Source: Phycisphaerae bacterium | Lineage (GTDB): Bacteria > Planctomycetota > Phycisphaerae > Phycisphaerales > SM1A02 | Direction: 5' to 3' | Length of the DNA: 64,000 bases | NCBI GenBank assembly: GCA_002716385.1 | Contig: PBAX01000005.1 | Span: 62,001 to 126,000, forward strand | Part shown: positions 17,927-26,047 of the stretch, in pieces | Layout of the letters: the number at the start of each line of letters is the position of its first letter | Position numbering within the stretch: the stretch's first letter is position 1 | The notes under the pieces: model-generated | Told to the model about the DNA's origin: nothing | The model's database searches: none | The model's input: the letters and a program-made list of their open reading frames with translations, nothing else | Program-made: the position numbers and the translations under genes

Positions 17927-18799
17927 TCAGGCAGCTACAACCGTGTTACGGATGCGGGAAGGCGTGCCGGTAACCATGCTCACCTTAGGAAGGCTGATGG
18001 TCAGAACACCGTTGCTGAGGCTTGCCGTGATGTTCTCGACGGTTACGTCGCGACCGATGGCAAAGGCTCGCTGGTAGATCTTGACGGGAGCCTTTTCACG
18101 GCTGATGGTGGCCACTGGAGTGGTTACATCTACGCCGGGAACAAAGGCTGTTGCCTGGGAAACGGCCTTGATCATGAGAAGACCGTTTTCAACTGTCAGT
18201 TCCAGATCATCGATCTTGACGCCGGGAAGGTCAGCCACCAGAAGATACTGGGAGCCGTTGTCCAGGACATCGATTGGCAGATGAGCACTGACGGACTGGG
18301 AGGTCATGGCTGTCTGCTGTGGAACAAATGATGGGGTTGTCATGGCGTTCAATCCGAATGCGCCGGTGGCGACAGGAAGACCTGTGGTTGCCGTGTAGTT
18401 CATACCGGTGTTGATGCCGTTGGCAAGTGCAGCAGCCTGTGCGTTGATGCCTGAGAACCAGGGGTTGATGGCTGCAGGGGTGATCATCTGAGCAGCGATA
18501 TCACCCTGCCACATGCCCGGAAGCTGACCGAGGAAGGCATTCTGCCGGGCGTAAGGCAGTGAAGTAGTGCTGGCGAAGGCTGGAGTGGTGTTGATTGTGT
18601 TCATGGCGTTGATTCCTGTGATTGGAGTATTCCATGCGTTGAATGCAGGAGTGTTCCAGGTTCCGAATCCGTTCATGCATGTTGTTGGCTGTACGCCGAC
18701 GAAGTCGTATGAATTCATGCCCATTGTTGCACCGTTGTTGAAGAGGTTGGGCTGAACCTTGCTGGTGCCGTTTTCCTTGACTTGAACTTTGATAGCCAT
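17927..18799 (-). CDS. Hsp20-type protein with a long Asn/Ala/Thr/Met-rich N-terminal extension, copy 3
   Basis: A 290-residue protein. The alpha-crystallin domain spans about 173-273 (LPIDVLDNGSQYLLVADLPGVKIDDLEL; end motif GVLTISLPK). Before it lies a low-complexity region of about 170 residues rich in Asn, Ala, Thr, Gly and Met (NTPAFNAWNTPITG, NAMNTINTTPAFAS, GINAQAAALANGIN), far longer than normal sHSP N-termini of 40-60 residues. There is a single Cys at 41. sHSP N-termini drive oligomer assembly and client binding, so this region could form large assemblies or condensates (inference). The ATG at 18799 has the near-perfect SD AAGGAG; the frame upstream to 18865 is unlikely to be translated. 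Confidence 0.88.
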   Translation of the reverse strand: MAIKVQVKENGTSKVQPNLFNNGATMGMNSYDFVGVQPTTCMNGFGTWNTPAFNAWNTPITGINAMNTINTTPAFASTTSLPYARQNAFLGQLPGMWQGDIAAQMITPAAINPWFSGINAQAAALANGINTGMNYTATTGLPVATGAFGLNAMTTPSFVPQQTAMTSQSVSAHLPIDVLDNGSQYLLVADLPGVKIDDLELTVENGLLMIKAVSQATAFVPGVDVTTPVATISREKAPVKIYQRAFAIGRDVTVENITASLSNGVLTISLPKVSMVTGTPSRIRNTVVAA

Positions 18800-18896
18800 C
18801 TCTGAACTCCTTATGTGCGTGAGATGCCGTTTCCGTTCGTTGCATGAGGCCGGTCGACGCACCATGCGTCCGTCAAGCCTCGTGATTCAATTCTCA

Positions 18897-19328
18897 TCAG
18901 GCGATTGCATCGTTTCGATGCAGAGTTCGCCGTTCCTGGGAGGCCTTCATGGTTGGGACGACGAGTCTCAACACCCCATCCAGGAGGTTTGCCTTGATCA
19001 GCTCCCGCCTTTCCATGTCCACGGGATCAGGCAATTCAATGACCCGTTCCATCGAAGTCCGCATGTGATCCCTGACGATCCGGACAGGTGTCGAAGGGGC
19101 GTCGATGCGAGGGAGTGACTTGATGGTCACACGACTTCCGTCGATGGTCACATCGAGGTCTCGAGCCACCACATTCTGCATTGGCATGTCGATGATGAGC
19201 CATCCTGCAGCCTTGACGATCGACATGTCTGGAACACTCGTCATGGTGCCCATTTCACATCTTGGGTTGTCGCAGAAGTGAGTGATGTGTTCTTCGGTCA
19301 TTCGTGGAGTAGTTGCGAAAGTAGTCAT
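18897..19328 (-). CDS. Divergent Hsp20-like protein, copy 4
   Basis: A 143-residue protein with a weak alpha-crystallin domain: WLIIDMPMQNVVARDLDVTIDGSRVTIKS (about 43-71), a central basic part, and GVLRLVVPT near 120 in place of the usual GxLxLxxPK. The N-terminal part holds a Cys pair, FCDNPRCEMG, near 19-26. It is the most divergent of the four, and its partner or client range may differ. The ATG at 19328 follows SD AAGGAG. It is first in the minus-strand series and 97 bases before copy 3. It could also be described as an HSP20-like chaperone domain of unknown class. Confidence 0.8.
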   Translation of the reverse strand: MTTFATTPRMTEEHITHFCDNPRCEMGTMTSVPDMSIVKAAGWLIIDMPMQNVVARDLDVTIDGSRVTIKSLPRIDAPSTPVRIVRDHMRTSMERVIELPDPVDMERRELIKANLLDGVLRLVVPTMKASQERRTLHRNDAIA

Positions 19329-19592
19329 TTTCAATCTCCTTGATTGAATGGAATGAACCTTCCATTGATCCATTCCGTGTTCTCCGCATTCGTGTTCGAT
19401 GCGTCGTGAGGAGAGGAAACAACTCCCATGCCGAACCCGGTCGACTTCGTCCGAATTTCATCAAGATCGCGGCTGAAGGCTCTCTAAAACGTTTCATAAG
19501 CTGGATCGCGGAAGCGCCCCTTCGGGAGAAGGCCCAAGACCATCGTGATCGTTTTCACGAACCCCAGGATTTGGATGCCAGAGTGACAGCCG

Positions 19593-20576
19593 TCATCGGG
19601 GGTTGGCAGTCACCCTGAATTCCACCTGTTCCTCGGTGCCCACCATCCTGCCGGCGACCTCAACCCCGACGATGGCCGCCACCGAAGCCCAGCCGTCGGC
19701 CAGACTCGCATTGCGAGCCGTGACCGTGAACGAACCTCTGTCCGGAACTGCCTGCCCCGTCCTCGGATCAAGCAGATGGGACCATCTCCGCCCGTCTATC
19801 TCGAGAAACTGGTCCGTTGAACCCGAAGTCGCGACTCCACACTTCGAAACCACGAGCGGGCCCTCCTTGGAACCCCCATCCACGATCCATCCAACCTGGC
19901 CAGGAGGCGGAACTCCGATTGCCATGTCTCCACCGAGCTCGACCAGTGCGCTGGTGATGCCTCGGGATTCGAGAACGTCGAGGGCCTGATCGGCCGCATA
20001 GCCTTTTCCAATGCCGCCAAAGTCAAGCCATAGACCATCCTGGTCGATCGAAACGCGGTGGACTCCATTCACTTCAGATCGTGCCAGACGTTCCCATCCA
20101 GCGGTCGAGGCCAGAGCGGCCAACTCATCCGAAGATGGCATTTGGCCGATATGCCGCGCCTTTCGCCAGGCCTGAGTCAAGGCACCGCAAGTGACATCGA
20201 AGGCCCCCTCACTGTCATTGGAAATATCGACGGACAACGCCAGAATATGGTTCAGATCCTCACTCAAGGCGGCCGATTCGCCCCGGGGCAGGGAACGGAG
20301 TCTGGCGACTTCCGAATCAATCAACCAGTCGCTGATCGACTGTTCAATGGCGTTGATGCGGTCGAATGCGGCTTCTGCGGCTTGATTGGCCGCCTTGTCG
20401 CCTTCCGCATAGAAGATCAGATTCACTCGGGTGCCCATTCTCAATCGGGAAAACTCGTATCGCTGCAGACTTCCTTCTGAAGAACTGCACGATGAGATCG
20501 AAAACCCGGCCAGAAGCAGCAGTATGATGGATGAGATGTCTTTCAGACGCCTATTCAATGGAGTGCTCCTCAACAC
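19593..20576 (-). CDS. apbE: FAD:protein FMN transferase (ApbE family), lipoprotein
   Basis: ApbE attaches FMN by a phosphoester bond to Thr/Ser of target flavoproteins such as RnfG or NqrC, using FAD and Mg. The protein has a signal ending in a lipobox-like GFSISSC (about 24-30), FSRLRMGTRVNLIFYA, the GGIGKGYAADQALD motif near 190, VELGGDMAIG and the C-terminal SHLLDPRTGQAVP. Length fits the family. The start is a GTG at 20576, which overlaps the 5' end of the divergent FGE-like gene; a TTG at 20558 is possible. No Nqr or Rnf gene is in the window, so the target flavoprotein is elsewhere. Confidence 0.92.
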   Translation of the reverse strand: MLRSTPLNRRLKDISSIILLLLAGFSISSCSSSEGSLQRYEFSRLRMGTRVNLIFYAEGDKAANQAAEAAFDRINAIEQSISDWLIDSEVARLRSLPRGESAALSEDLNHILALSVDISNDSEGAFDVTCGALTQAWRKARHIGQMPSSDELAALASTAGWERLARSEVNGVHRVSIDQDGLWLDFGGIGKGYAADQALDVLESRGITSALVELGGDMAIGVPPPGQVGWIVDGGSKEGPLVVSKCGVATSGSTDQFLEIDGRRWSHLLDPRTGQAVPDRGSFTVTARNASLADGWASVAAIVGVEVAGRMVGTEEQVEFRVTANPR

Positions 20577-21399
20577 AGCATACGTTGCCGTGACGATGGC
20601 TCTAGTATCCGCTGCGGGGATTGCTCAGGACACGTCGGTGATCGACGTATCTGCCGAGGCTGAAACACCCGTCGTCAAAGTCTGTGCGATTCCGGGGACC
20701 GCACTTGAACTGGCCATGGTCAGGGTACCTGCCACAAATGGCCAGAAGGCCTTCTGGATATCCCAGCATGAAATCAGCTGGGATCACTACGACGTCTTCG
20801 TCTACGAACTGGACAAGCCTGAAAACGAGGATGTCGATGCCGTGACCAGGCCGACCAGACCCTATATCTCGGCGGATCGAGGATGGGGGCATGCGAACTA
20901 CCCGGCACTGAGCGTCTCCCACAGGGGCGCAAAGGCATTCTGCCTTTGGCTGACGGCGAGTACCGGAACGGACTGGCGACTGCCGACGGTCGGCGAATGG
21001 CGGACGGCCTGCGAACTCGGCGAGATCGATGCCGAGAAGGCTCAGGAGCATGCATGGTTGAAACCAAACTCCAAGAGACGCACTCATAAACTCGCATCAC
21101 GTAAACCCGATCGACTCGGGATTCACGACCTTCATGGCAACGTCGCAGAATGGTGCCGTCGAGGAAAGGGCGAGGACGACTTCGTTCTGGCAGGAACCTG
21201 TTATCTGGATGAACGCATCGACTGCGAAATGATCCGAGAACCTGTTCCCGCCTGGAACGACACCGATCCACAGATACCCAAGAGCATCTGGTGGCTGGCC
21301 GATGCGCCATTCGCCGGATTCAGGGTTGTCTGTGAAGCGCTTCCGGAGAAGAAGAGCGAGCAACGGGAAGAAGAGAAACCTTCAGGAGAGAAACAATGA
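20524..21399 (+). CDS. Secreted FGE-sulfatase/SUMF1-like domain protein
   Basis: About 291 residues from the ATG at 20524 (20536 is equally possible). A signal peptide (VLLNTAYVAVTMALVSAAGIAQ) precedes a formylglycine-generating-enzyme-like fold: FWISQHEISWDHYDVFV, YPALSVSHRGAKAFCLWLT, DWRLPTVGEW, LHGNVAEWCRRG and a terminal AGFRVVCE. These are standard SUMF1/DUF323 signatures. True FGEs use two cysteines in the C-terminal part; here Cys pairs are not in the classical motif and no sulfatase is nearby, so it may be a non-catalytic C-type-lectin-like relative. It is first in a tight operon, with its TGA overlapping the next ATG (ATGA). Confidence 0.8.
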   Translation: MMDEMSFRRLFNGVLLNTAYVAVTMALVSAAGIAQDTSVIDVSAEAETPVVKVCAIPGTALELAMVRVPATNGQKAFWISQHEISWDHYDVFVYELDKPENEDVDAVTRPTRPYISADRGWGHANYPALSVSHRGAKAFCLWLTASTGTDWRLPTVGEWRTACELGEIDAEKAQEHAWLKPNSKRRTHKLASRKPDRLGIHDLHGNVAEWCRRGKGEDDFVLAGTCYLDERIDCEMIREPVPAWNDTDPQIPKSIWWLADAPFAGFRVVCEALPEKKSEQREEEKPSGEKQ

Positions 21400-22724
21400 C
21401 CCAATCGAATCAACCACCGGCTTCCGATGTGACCAGAAGGCACTTCGTAAGAGCCTCTTCAGCCACATTGGGCGTAGCGGCCATGAGCTCGCCGGCACTG
21501 GGTTGGATCCAGGGAAGCGATACCATCAAGGTCGGCCTCATCGGCTGTGGAGGACGAGGCACCGGGGCCGCAGGACAGGCCATGCGAGCCGACGACGGCG
21601 TGCGATTGTGGGCAATGGGTGATGCCTTCGATGATCGACTGGCATCGAGTCATGGCTATCTGACCGATGGCCATGGCGATCAGGTTCAGGTTGATCCCGA
21701 AAGACGATTCGTCGGTTTCGACGCCTTCCAGAACGTCATCGACTCAGGTGTCGATGTCGTGATCCTGACCACACCACCACACTTCCGGCCCGAACATTTC
21801 AAATACGCGGTCGACAAGAAGAAGCATGTGTTCATGGAAAAGCCTATGGCCGTAGACGGCACGGGGGTTCGCTCCGTGATCGCCGATGCCCAAAGGGCCA
21901 GCGAACAGGGCACCAACGTCATGGGTGGTTTCTGCTGGAGATACCACCATCCGAGCCGCGAGTGCTACAAGCGAGTTCTTGACGGCGCCATCGGTGACGT
22001 CAAATGCGTCCACTCCACCTATCTCAGTGGTCCTCTTGGTACGAAACCAAGACAGGATGGCTGGAGCGACATGGAATGGCAGATGCGCAACTGGCAGCAC
22101 TTCAACTGGCTCTCCGGCGACCACATCACGGAGCAGGCTTGCCATGCGATCGACAAGATCAACTGGGCGAAGAACAACATGCAGCCCGATCGCTGCATAG
22201 CGCTTGGCGGACGGCAGATGAGAAGTGGGCCGGAATCGGGGGACATCTACGATCACTTCTCGGTGGTATACGAGTATCCGGATGGGACACGTTCCTTCCA
22301 TGATTGTCGCCAGATGCCCAACTGCTGGAGCAACAACACCGAGAAGCTGTTCGGAACCAAGGGCGACTGCTACATCAACTCATGGGGCCCTACCAACATC
22401 ATCACCGGCGAGAATGCATGGGAATACGAGGAAACCAGCCCCGCACCCAGCATGTACCAGGTGGAACACAACGAACTCTTCAAGGCCATTCGAAACGGTG
22501 ATCTCATCAACGATGGTTCGGAAATGACCCGGAGCACCCTGATGTCGATCATGGGACGCATGTCCGCGTACACCGGCCAGCCGGTCACCTACGAGGAGGC
22601 GCTCAACAGCACGGAGCGACTCGGTCCCACCGTCTATGAATGGGGTGATGTGCCGGTCCTGAACGTGCCGGTGCCGGGAACACCAGCTGACTGGTCTGCC
22701 ATCCAGGCGAATGCCGGGAGCTAG
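21396..22724 (+). CDS. Gfo/Idh/MocA-family oxidoreductase with Tat signal, copy 1
   Basis: A 442-residue NAD(P)-dependent sugar or polyol dehydrogenase-like protein. The N-terminus has a twin-arginine signal (TRRHFVRASSATLGVAAMSSPALG). The Rossmann motif IKVGLIGCGGRGTGAAGQA follows, then VDVVILTTPPHFRPEHFKYAVDKKKHVFMEKPMAVD, containing the EKP motif typical of the family. The family usually is cytoplasmic; planctomycetes carry many exported versions with unknown substrates (known). It overlaps the FGE-like gene by ATGA and is 3 bases before the second Gfo/Idh gene, so the two are co-translated and may work on successive intermediates or form a heteromer. Substrate not determinable. Confidence 0.92.
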   Translation: MTQSNQPPASDVTRRHFVRASSATLGVAAMSSPALGWIQGSDTIKVGLIGCGGRGTGAAGQAMRADDGVRLWAMGDAFDDRLASSHGYLTDGHGDQVQVDPERRFVGFDAFQNVIDSGVDVVILTTPPHFRPEHFKYAVDKKKHVFMEKPMAVDGTGVRSVIADAQRASEQGTNVMGGFCWRYHHPSRECYKRVLDGAIGDVKCVHSTYLSGPLGTKPRQDGWSDMEWQMRNWQHFNWLSGDHITEQACHAIDKINWAKNNMQPDRCIALGGRQMRSGPESGDIYDHFSVVYEYPDGTRSFHDCRQMPNCWSNNTEKLFGTKGDCYINSWGPTNIITGENAWEYEETSPAPSMYQVEHNELFKAIRNGDLINDGSEMTRSTLMSIMGRMSAYTGQPVTYEEALNSTERLGPTVYEWGDVPVLNVPVPGTPADWSAIQANAGS

Positions 22725-22727
22725 AAC

Positions 22728-24041
22728 ATGTCTCGAGACAACACGATGATTTCGGAGGAAACGGCTCCCGACAGACGAACAATGGTGAAACTCGCCGCGG
22801 TGACGGCGGGATTGGCCGCTGTTCCTTCAACACTCGCACAAGTCATCGACGCCGGCGGGCAACAACGGCTCAACATCGGACTGATTGGTTGTGGCGGACG
22901 GGGAACCGGCGCCGCCTACAACGCGATGGACGCCTCGCCGGATGCCAGAGTCGTCGCCATGGCGGACGTCTTCCCCGACTCGCTTCAGGGCTCCCGCCAC
23001 AATCTTGCCAAACGAGATCAATGCCTTGTGACAGATGGCGATTGCTATGTGGGCTTCGACGCCTACAAGAGACTCATGGAACGCGATGATGTGGATGTCG
23101 TGATTCTGGCGACCCCCCCCCATTTCCGTCCCATGCACTACGCGCATGCCATAGAAAAGGGCAAGCATGTCTTCATGGAGAAACCCGTCGCGGTGGATCC
23201 CGCGGGCATACGACTGGTCATGGACGCCTCCCGAAAAGCTGATGAGAAATCCCTGTCCGTGGTTGCCGGCACTCAAAGAAGGCATGAACAGTGCTATCTG
23301 GACATCATGGAACGGATCCGGAATGGCGCCATCGGTCAACCGGTTGCGGCCCGCTGCTACTGGAACATGGGCGGGCTATGGAAACGGGATCGCCAACCCG
23401 AATGGACCGACATGGAATGGCAGCTCAGAAACTGGCTCTACTTCGCATGGCTGAGTGGTGACCACATCGTCGAGCAGCACGTCCATAATCTGGACGCCGT
23501 CAACTGGGCGATGGGTTCCCATCCGCTGAAATGCACCGCCATGGGTGGTCGCCAATCTAGGATCGATGACGCCTACGGTCACATCTTCGATCACTTCGCT
23601 GTGGATTACGAATATCCGGATGGTATTCACGCCATGAGCATGTGCCGTCAGGGCGATGGTTGCTCAGGCAGGGTCGAGGAGGTCATTCAGGGAACCAAGG
23701 GCCGTGCCGTCATGAGTTCCGGTCGAGCAAGACTTGAAGGCGGACCGGAGTGGGTCTTCACCGCTGACAATCCGAATCCCTATCAGGTCGAACATCATGA
23801 TCTGCACGAGAGCATCCGGGGAAATTCCAGACGCCTGAATGAAGGTCATCAGATCGCCGAATCGACATTGACGGCGATCATGGGCCGCATGGCGGCCTAT
23901 TCAGGCAAGGACATCACCTGGGATGAGGCCTTGAATACGGAACTGGACATGCGGCCGAAGGCGTACGACTTCATCGAACTCGATGTCCCCCGGGTCCCGC
24001 GGCCCGGACGGACTCCGCACGACTCGACACTCTGGCTTTGA
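22728..24041 (+). CDS. Gfo/Idh/MocA-family oxidoreductase with signal sequence, copy 2
   Basis: A 437-residue paralogue of the previous protein. A Tat-like start (PDRRTMVKLAAVTAGLAAVPSTLA) is followed by LNIGLIGCGGRGTGAAYNAM, DDVDVVILATPPHFRPMHYAHAIEKGKHVFMEKPVAVD and the shared MGGRQSR segment. A conserved WTDMEWQLRNWLYFAWLSGDHIVEQHVHNLD stretch (near 225-255) appears in both copies. It differs from copy 1 enough to suggest ancient duplication. It may start at 22728 or at the later ATG at 22746. It is expected outside the cytoplasm, paired with the TIM-barrel isomerase that follows by 21 bases. Confidence 0.92.
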   Translation: MSRDNTMISEETAPDRRTMVKLAAVTAGLAAVPSTLAQVIDAGGQQRLNIGLIGCGGRGTGAAYNAMDASPDARVVAMADVFPDSLQGSRHNLAKRDQCLVTDGDCYVGFDAYKRLMERDDVDVVILATPPHFRPMHYAHAIEKGKHVFMEKPVAVDPAGIRLVMDASRKADEKSLSVVAGTQRRHEQCYLDIMERIRNGAIGQPVAARCYWNMGGLWKRDRQPEWTDMEWQLRNWLYFAWLSGDHIVEQHVHNLDAVNWAMGSHPLKCTAMGGRQSRIDDAYGHIFDHFAVDYEYPDGIHAMSMCRQGDGCSGRVEEVIQGTKGRAVMSSGRARLEGGPEWVFTADNPNPYQVEHHDLHESIRGNSRRLNEGHQIAESTLTAIMGRMAAYSGKDITWDEALNTELDMRPKAYDFIELDVPRVPRPGRTPHDSTLWL

Positions 24042-24062
24042 TAATCCGGAAGGGATTGAACC

Positions 24063-24986
24063 ATGAATCGAAGAAACTTCATCAAGGGAACCGGAACGGG
24101 CGCAGCCATCGCGGCGGTCGGACCGGCTGTTCTCGGCCAGACGCAACCCTCTCAATCAAGCCCCATGTCGAATCAATTCACACTGGACTACGCCCCCCAC
24201 TTCGGCCTCTTCAAGAACCATGCCGGCGACGATGTCGTCGATGAACTTGATTTCATGTCTGATGCGGGCTTCCGATCTCTTGAGGACAACGGCATGCGAA
24301 GCCGTTCAATCGACGAACAGAAGCGAATCGCCAAGGCACTCGAGAAGAACGACATGCGCATGGGCGTGTTCGTCATGAACATGGACTGCGCCTGGTATCC
24401 CAGCATCACCACCGGAAAGCCGGAGGAGATCGAGAAGTTCGTCCAGAACGCTCGGGATTCGGTTGAAGTCGCTAAGCGCACCAATGCCCGTTGGATGACC
24501 GTCGTGCCGGGCAATGTCGCCGAAGGCGTTCCGATGGAGCAACAGACCGCTCATGTCGTCGAAGCCCTCAAGCAGGCTTCGGGCGTGCTCGAACCCCATG
24601 GTCTGGTCATGGTGTGCGAGCCTCTAAACTGGCGGGATCATCGGGGCCAGTTCCTCCAGTTCACACCCCAATCGATCGAGATCATGCAGGCTGTCGACAG
24701 TCCATCATGCCGGATTCTTCAGGACATCTATCACCAGCAAGCCAGCGAGGGCAATCTGATCGATCACATGAACGATGCCTGGGAATACATCCCGTACTTC
24801 CAGGTCGGTGACAATCCGGGCAGACGCGAGCCTGGCACCGGCGAGATCAACTACGCCAACGTCTTCAAGCACATGCATGGAAGAGGCTACGACGGCATCG
24901 TCGGCATGGAGCATGGCAAGAGCCGAGGCGGCAAGGAAGGTGAAGTCGCCCTGATCGAAGCCTATCGATCGGTGGATCCTACCTGA
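24063..24986 (+). CDS. TIM-barrel sugar isomerase/epimerase-like protein (hydroxypyruvate isomerase family), Tat-exported
   Basis: A 307-residue AP-endonuclease-2/xylose-isomerase-like TIM barrel. A Tat signal (MNRRNFIKGTGTGAAIAAVG) leads the protein. Metal- and substrate-site features include LEDNGMR, MVCEPLNWRDHRG with the metal Glu, RILQDIYHQQ with Asp/His, and GYDGIVGMEHGKSRGG. The closest family is hydroxypyruvate isomerase Hyi. Together with the two upstream Gfo/Idh proteins it probably makes an oxidise / isomerise / reduce route for a sugar or inositol-like compound; this is inference. Its TGA shares a base with the ATG of the hydrolase (TGATG), so translation is coupled. Confidence 0.85.
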   Translation: MNRRNFIKGTGTGAAIAAVGPAVLGQTQPSQSSPMSNQFTLDYAPHFGLFKNHAGDDVVDELDFMSDAGFRSLEDNGMRSRSIDEQKRIAKALEKNDMRMGVFVMNMDCAWYPSITTGKPEEIEKFVQNARDSVEVAKRTNARWMTVVPGNVAEGVPMEQQTAHVVEALKQASGVLEPHGLVMVCEPLNWRDHRGQFLQFTPQSIEIMQAVDSPSCRILQDIYHQQASEGNLIDHMNDAWEYIPYFQVGDNPGRREPGTGEINYANVFKHMHGRGYDGIVGMEHGKSRGGKEGEVALIEAYRSVDPT

Positions 24987-26023
24987 TGCTTCTGGCCATG
25001 ACCTGTGTGCTTGCGGCTGCCGATCATGTCGCCCATGATCTTGCGATCGTCGGACCCAGAGAGTGGACCTTTGATGCTCGCCTGGTGGAACCGGCCGGCG
25101 AACGCAGCGGCATCACCGTTCTTCTGATCGGCGGGGGCATCGGGAACGACCTGGACTGGTCCGTCCCCGGAACCATCCAGATGGCCGACACGACCATTCC
25201 ACTGACCATTAACGGCAAGACTCATCGTGATGCGCCGTTGCTTGCAGAGGCCCTGGCGGACAAAGGTCATGCAGTCATGCATTATTCGACGATTGCCAGA
25301 GAGGATCCAAAGAAGGAGCTCTGGCCCCTTGAGGTCACAACACATTCGGTCGCCGATCTGCTACTTCTTCAGAAATCCGCAACCAGCACGATAGGAACAC
25401 ACCCTCTGACAAGCGATGATCGAATCATCCTGCTTGGCCACAGCATGGGTGCGCAACGAGTATGTGCTCAGGCTGCCGAGGATTCGAACATAGCGGGGCT
25501 CGTCCTGATCGGCGCAGCTCAGATGACTCGAACCGGACCTGATGATCCTGGCCGGAATCTCAATCTGCCTGAAGCTCGGGAGCGAATCGAGACACTTGAT
25601 GCCGATGGCAACGGCTCGGTGACCGGCATGGAGATTCCGGACGGAATGGATCTCGATCAGGACGGAACGCTTCGTATCTGGGAAGTATCCGCCACAATTG
25701 CCAGAAAGTCTCGACGTCACTTGGAGCTGAAGCAAATGCCGGACAGACATGGCATCCCATTTGGAGAGGACTCACTCAAGTCCCGTCCGGTTCCTACGCT
25801 TGTCCTCTACGGGAACCTCGATGACGCTCAGGGACATCACGCACCCATACTGCAGGATCTCGTTGGGGATGGCTCCCTGGACACAATCGAGATCCAGATA
25901 CTCCCGGGCATTGGACACCAGCTGGGACCTGAGCAGGACAACCGGTTCGGTCCGATCAGCAAGGAGGCCATTGGACAGATCGTGGAGTGGATTCAGAAGC
26001 AACAAGTCGAAACCATGCCCTGA
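24986..26023 (+). CDS. Alpha/beta hydrolase with two EF-hand loops in the cap region
   Basis: A 345-residue secreted hydrolase. A short signal-like start precedes the core. The nucleophile elbow is GHSMGAQ with Ser153, the acid is likely Asp279 or Asp280 (LYGNLDDAQGHH), and the base is His311 (GIGHQLGPEQ). Between strands 6 and 7, where cap domains insert, two perfect 12-residue EF-hand loops occur: D205 to E216 (DADGNGSVTGME) and D222 to E233 (DLDQDGTLRIWE), back to back as in a calcium-binding pair. Calcium may stabilise or control the cap. It is last in the operon and convergent with the transporter. Substrate is unknown. Confidence 0.87.
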   Translation: MLLAMTCVLAAADHVAHDLAIVGPREWTFDARLVEPAGERSGITVLLIGGGIGNDLDWSVPGTIQMADTTIPLTINGKTHRDAPLLAEALADKGHAVMHYSTIAREDPKKELWPLEVTTHSVADLLLLQKSATSTIGTHPLTSDDRIILLGHSMGAQRVCAQAAEDSNIAGLVLIGAAQMTRTGPDDPGRNLNLPEARERIETLDADGNGSVTGMEIPDGMDLDQDGTLRIWEVSATIARKSRRHLELKQMPDRHGIPFGEDSLKSRPVPTLVLYGNLDDAQGHHAPILQDLVGDGSLDTIEIQILPGIGHQLGPEQDNRFGPISKEAIGQIVEWIQKQQVETMP

Positions 26024-26047
26024 CCATGCCCTGAGAAATCAGCGGCC

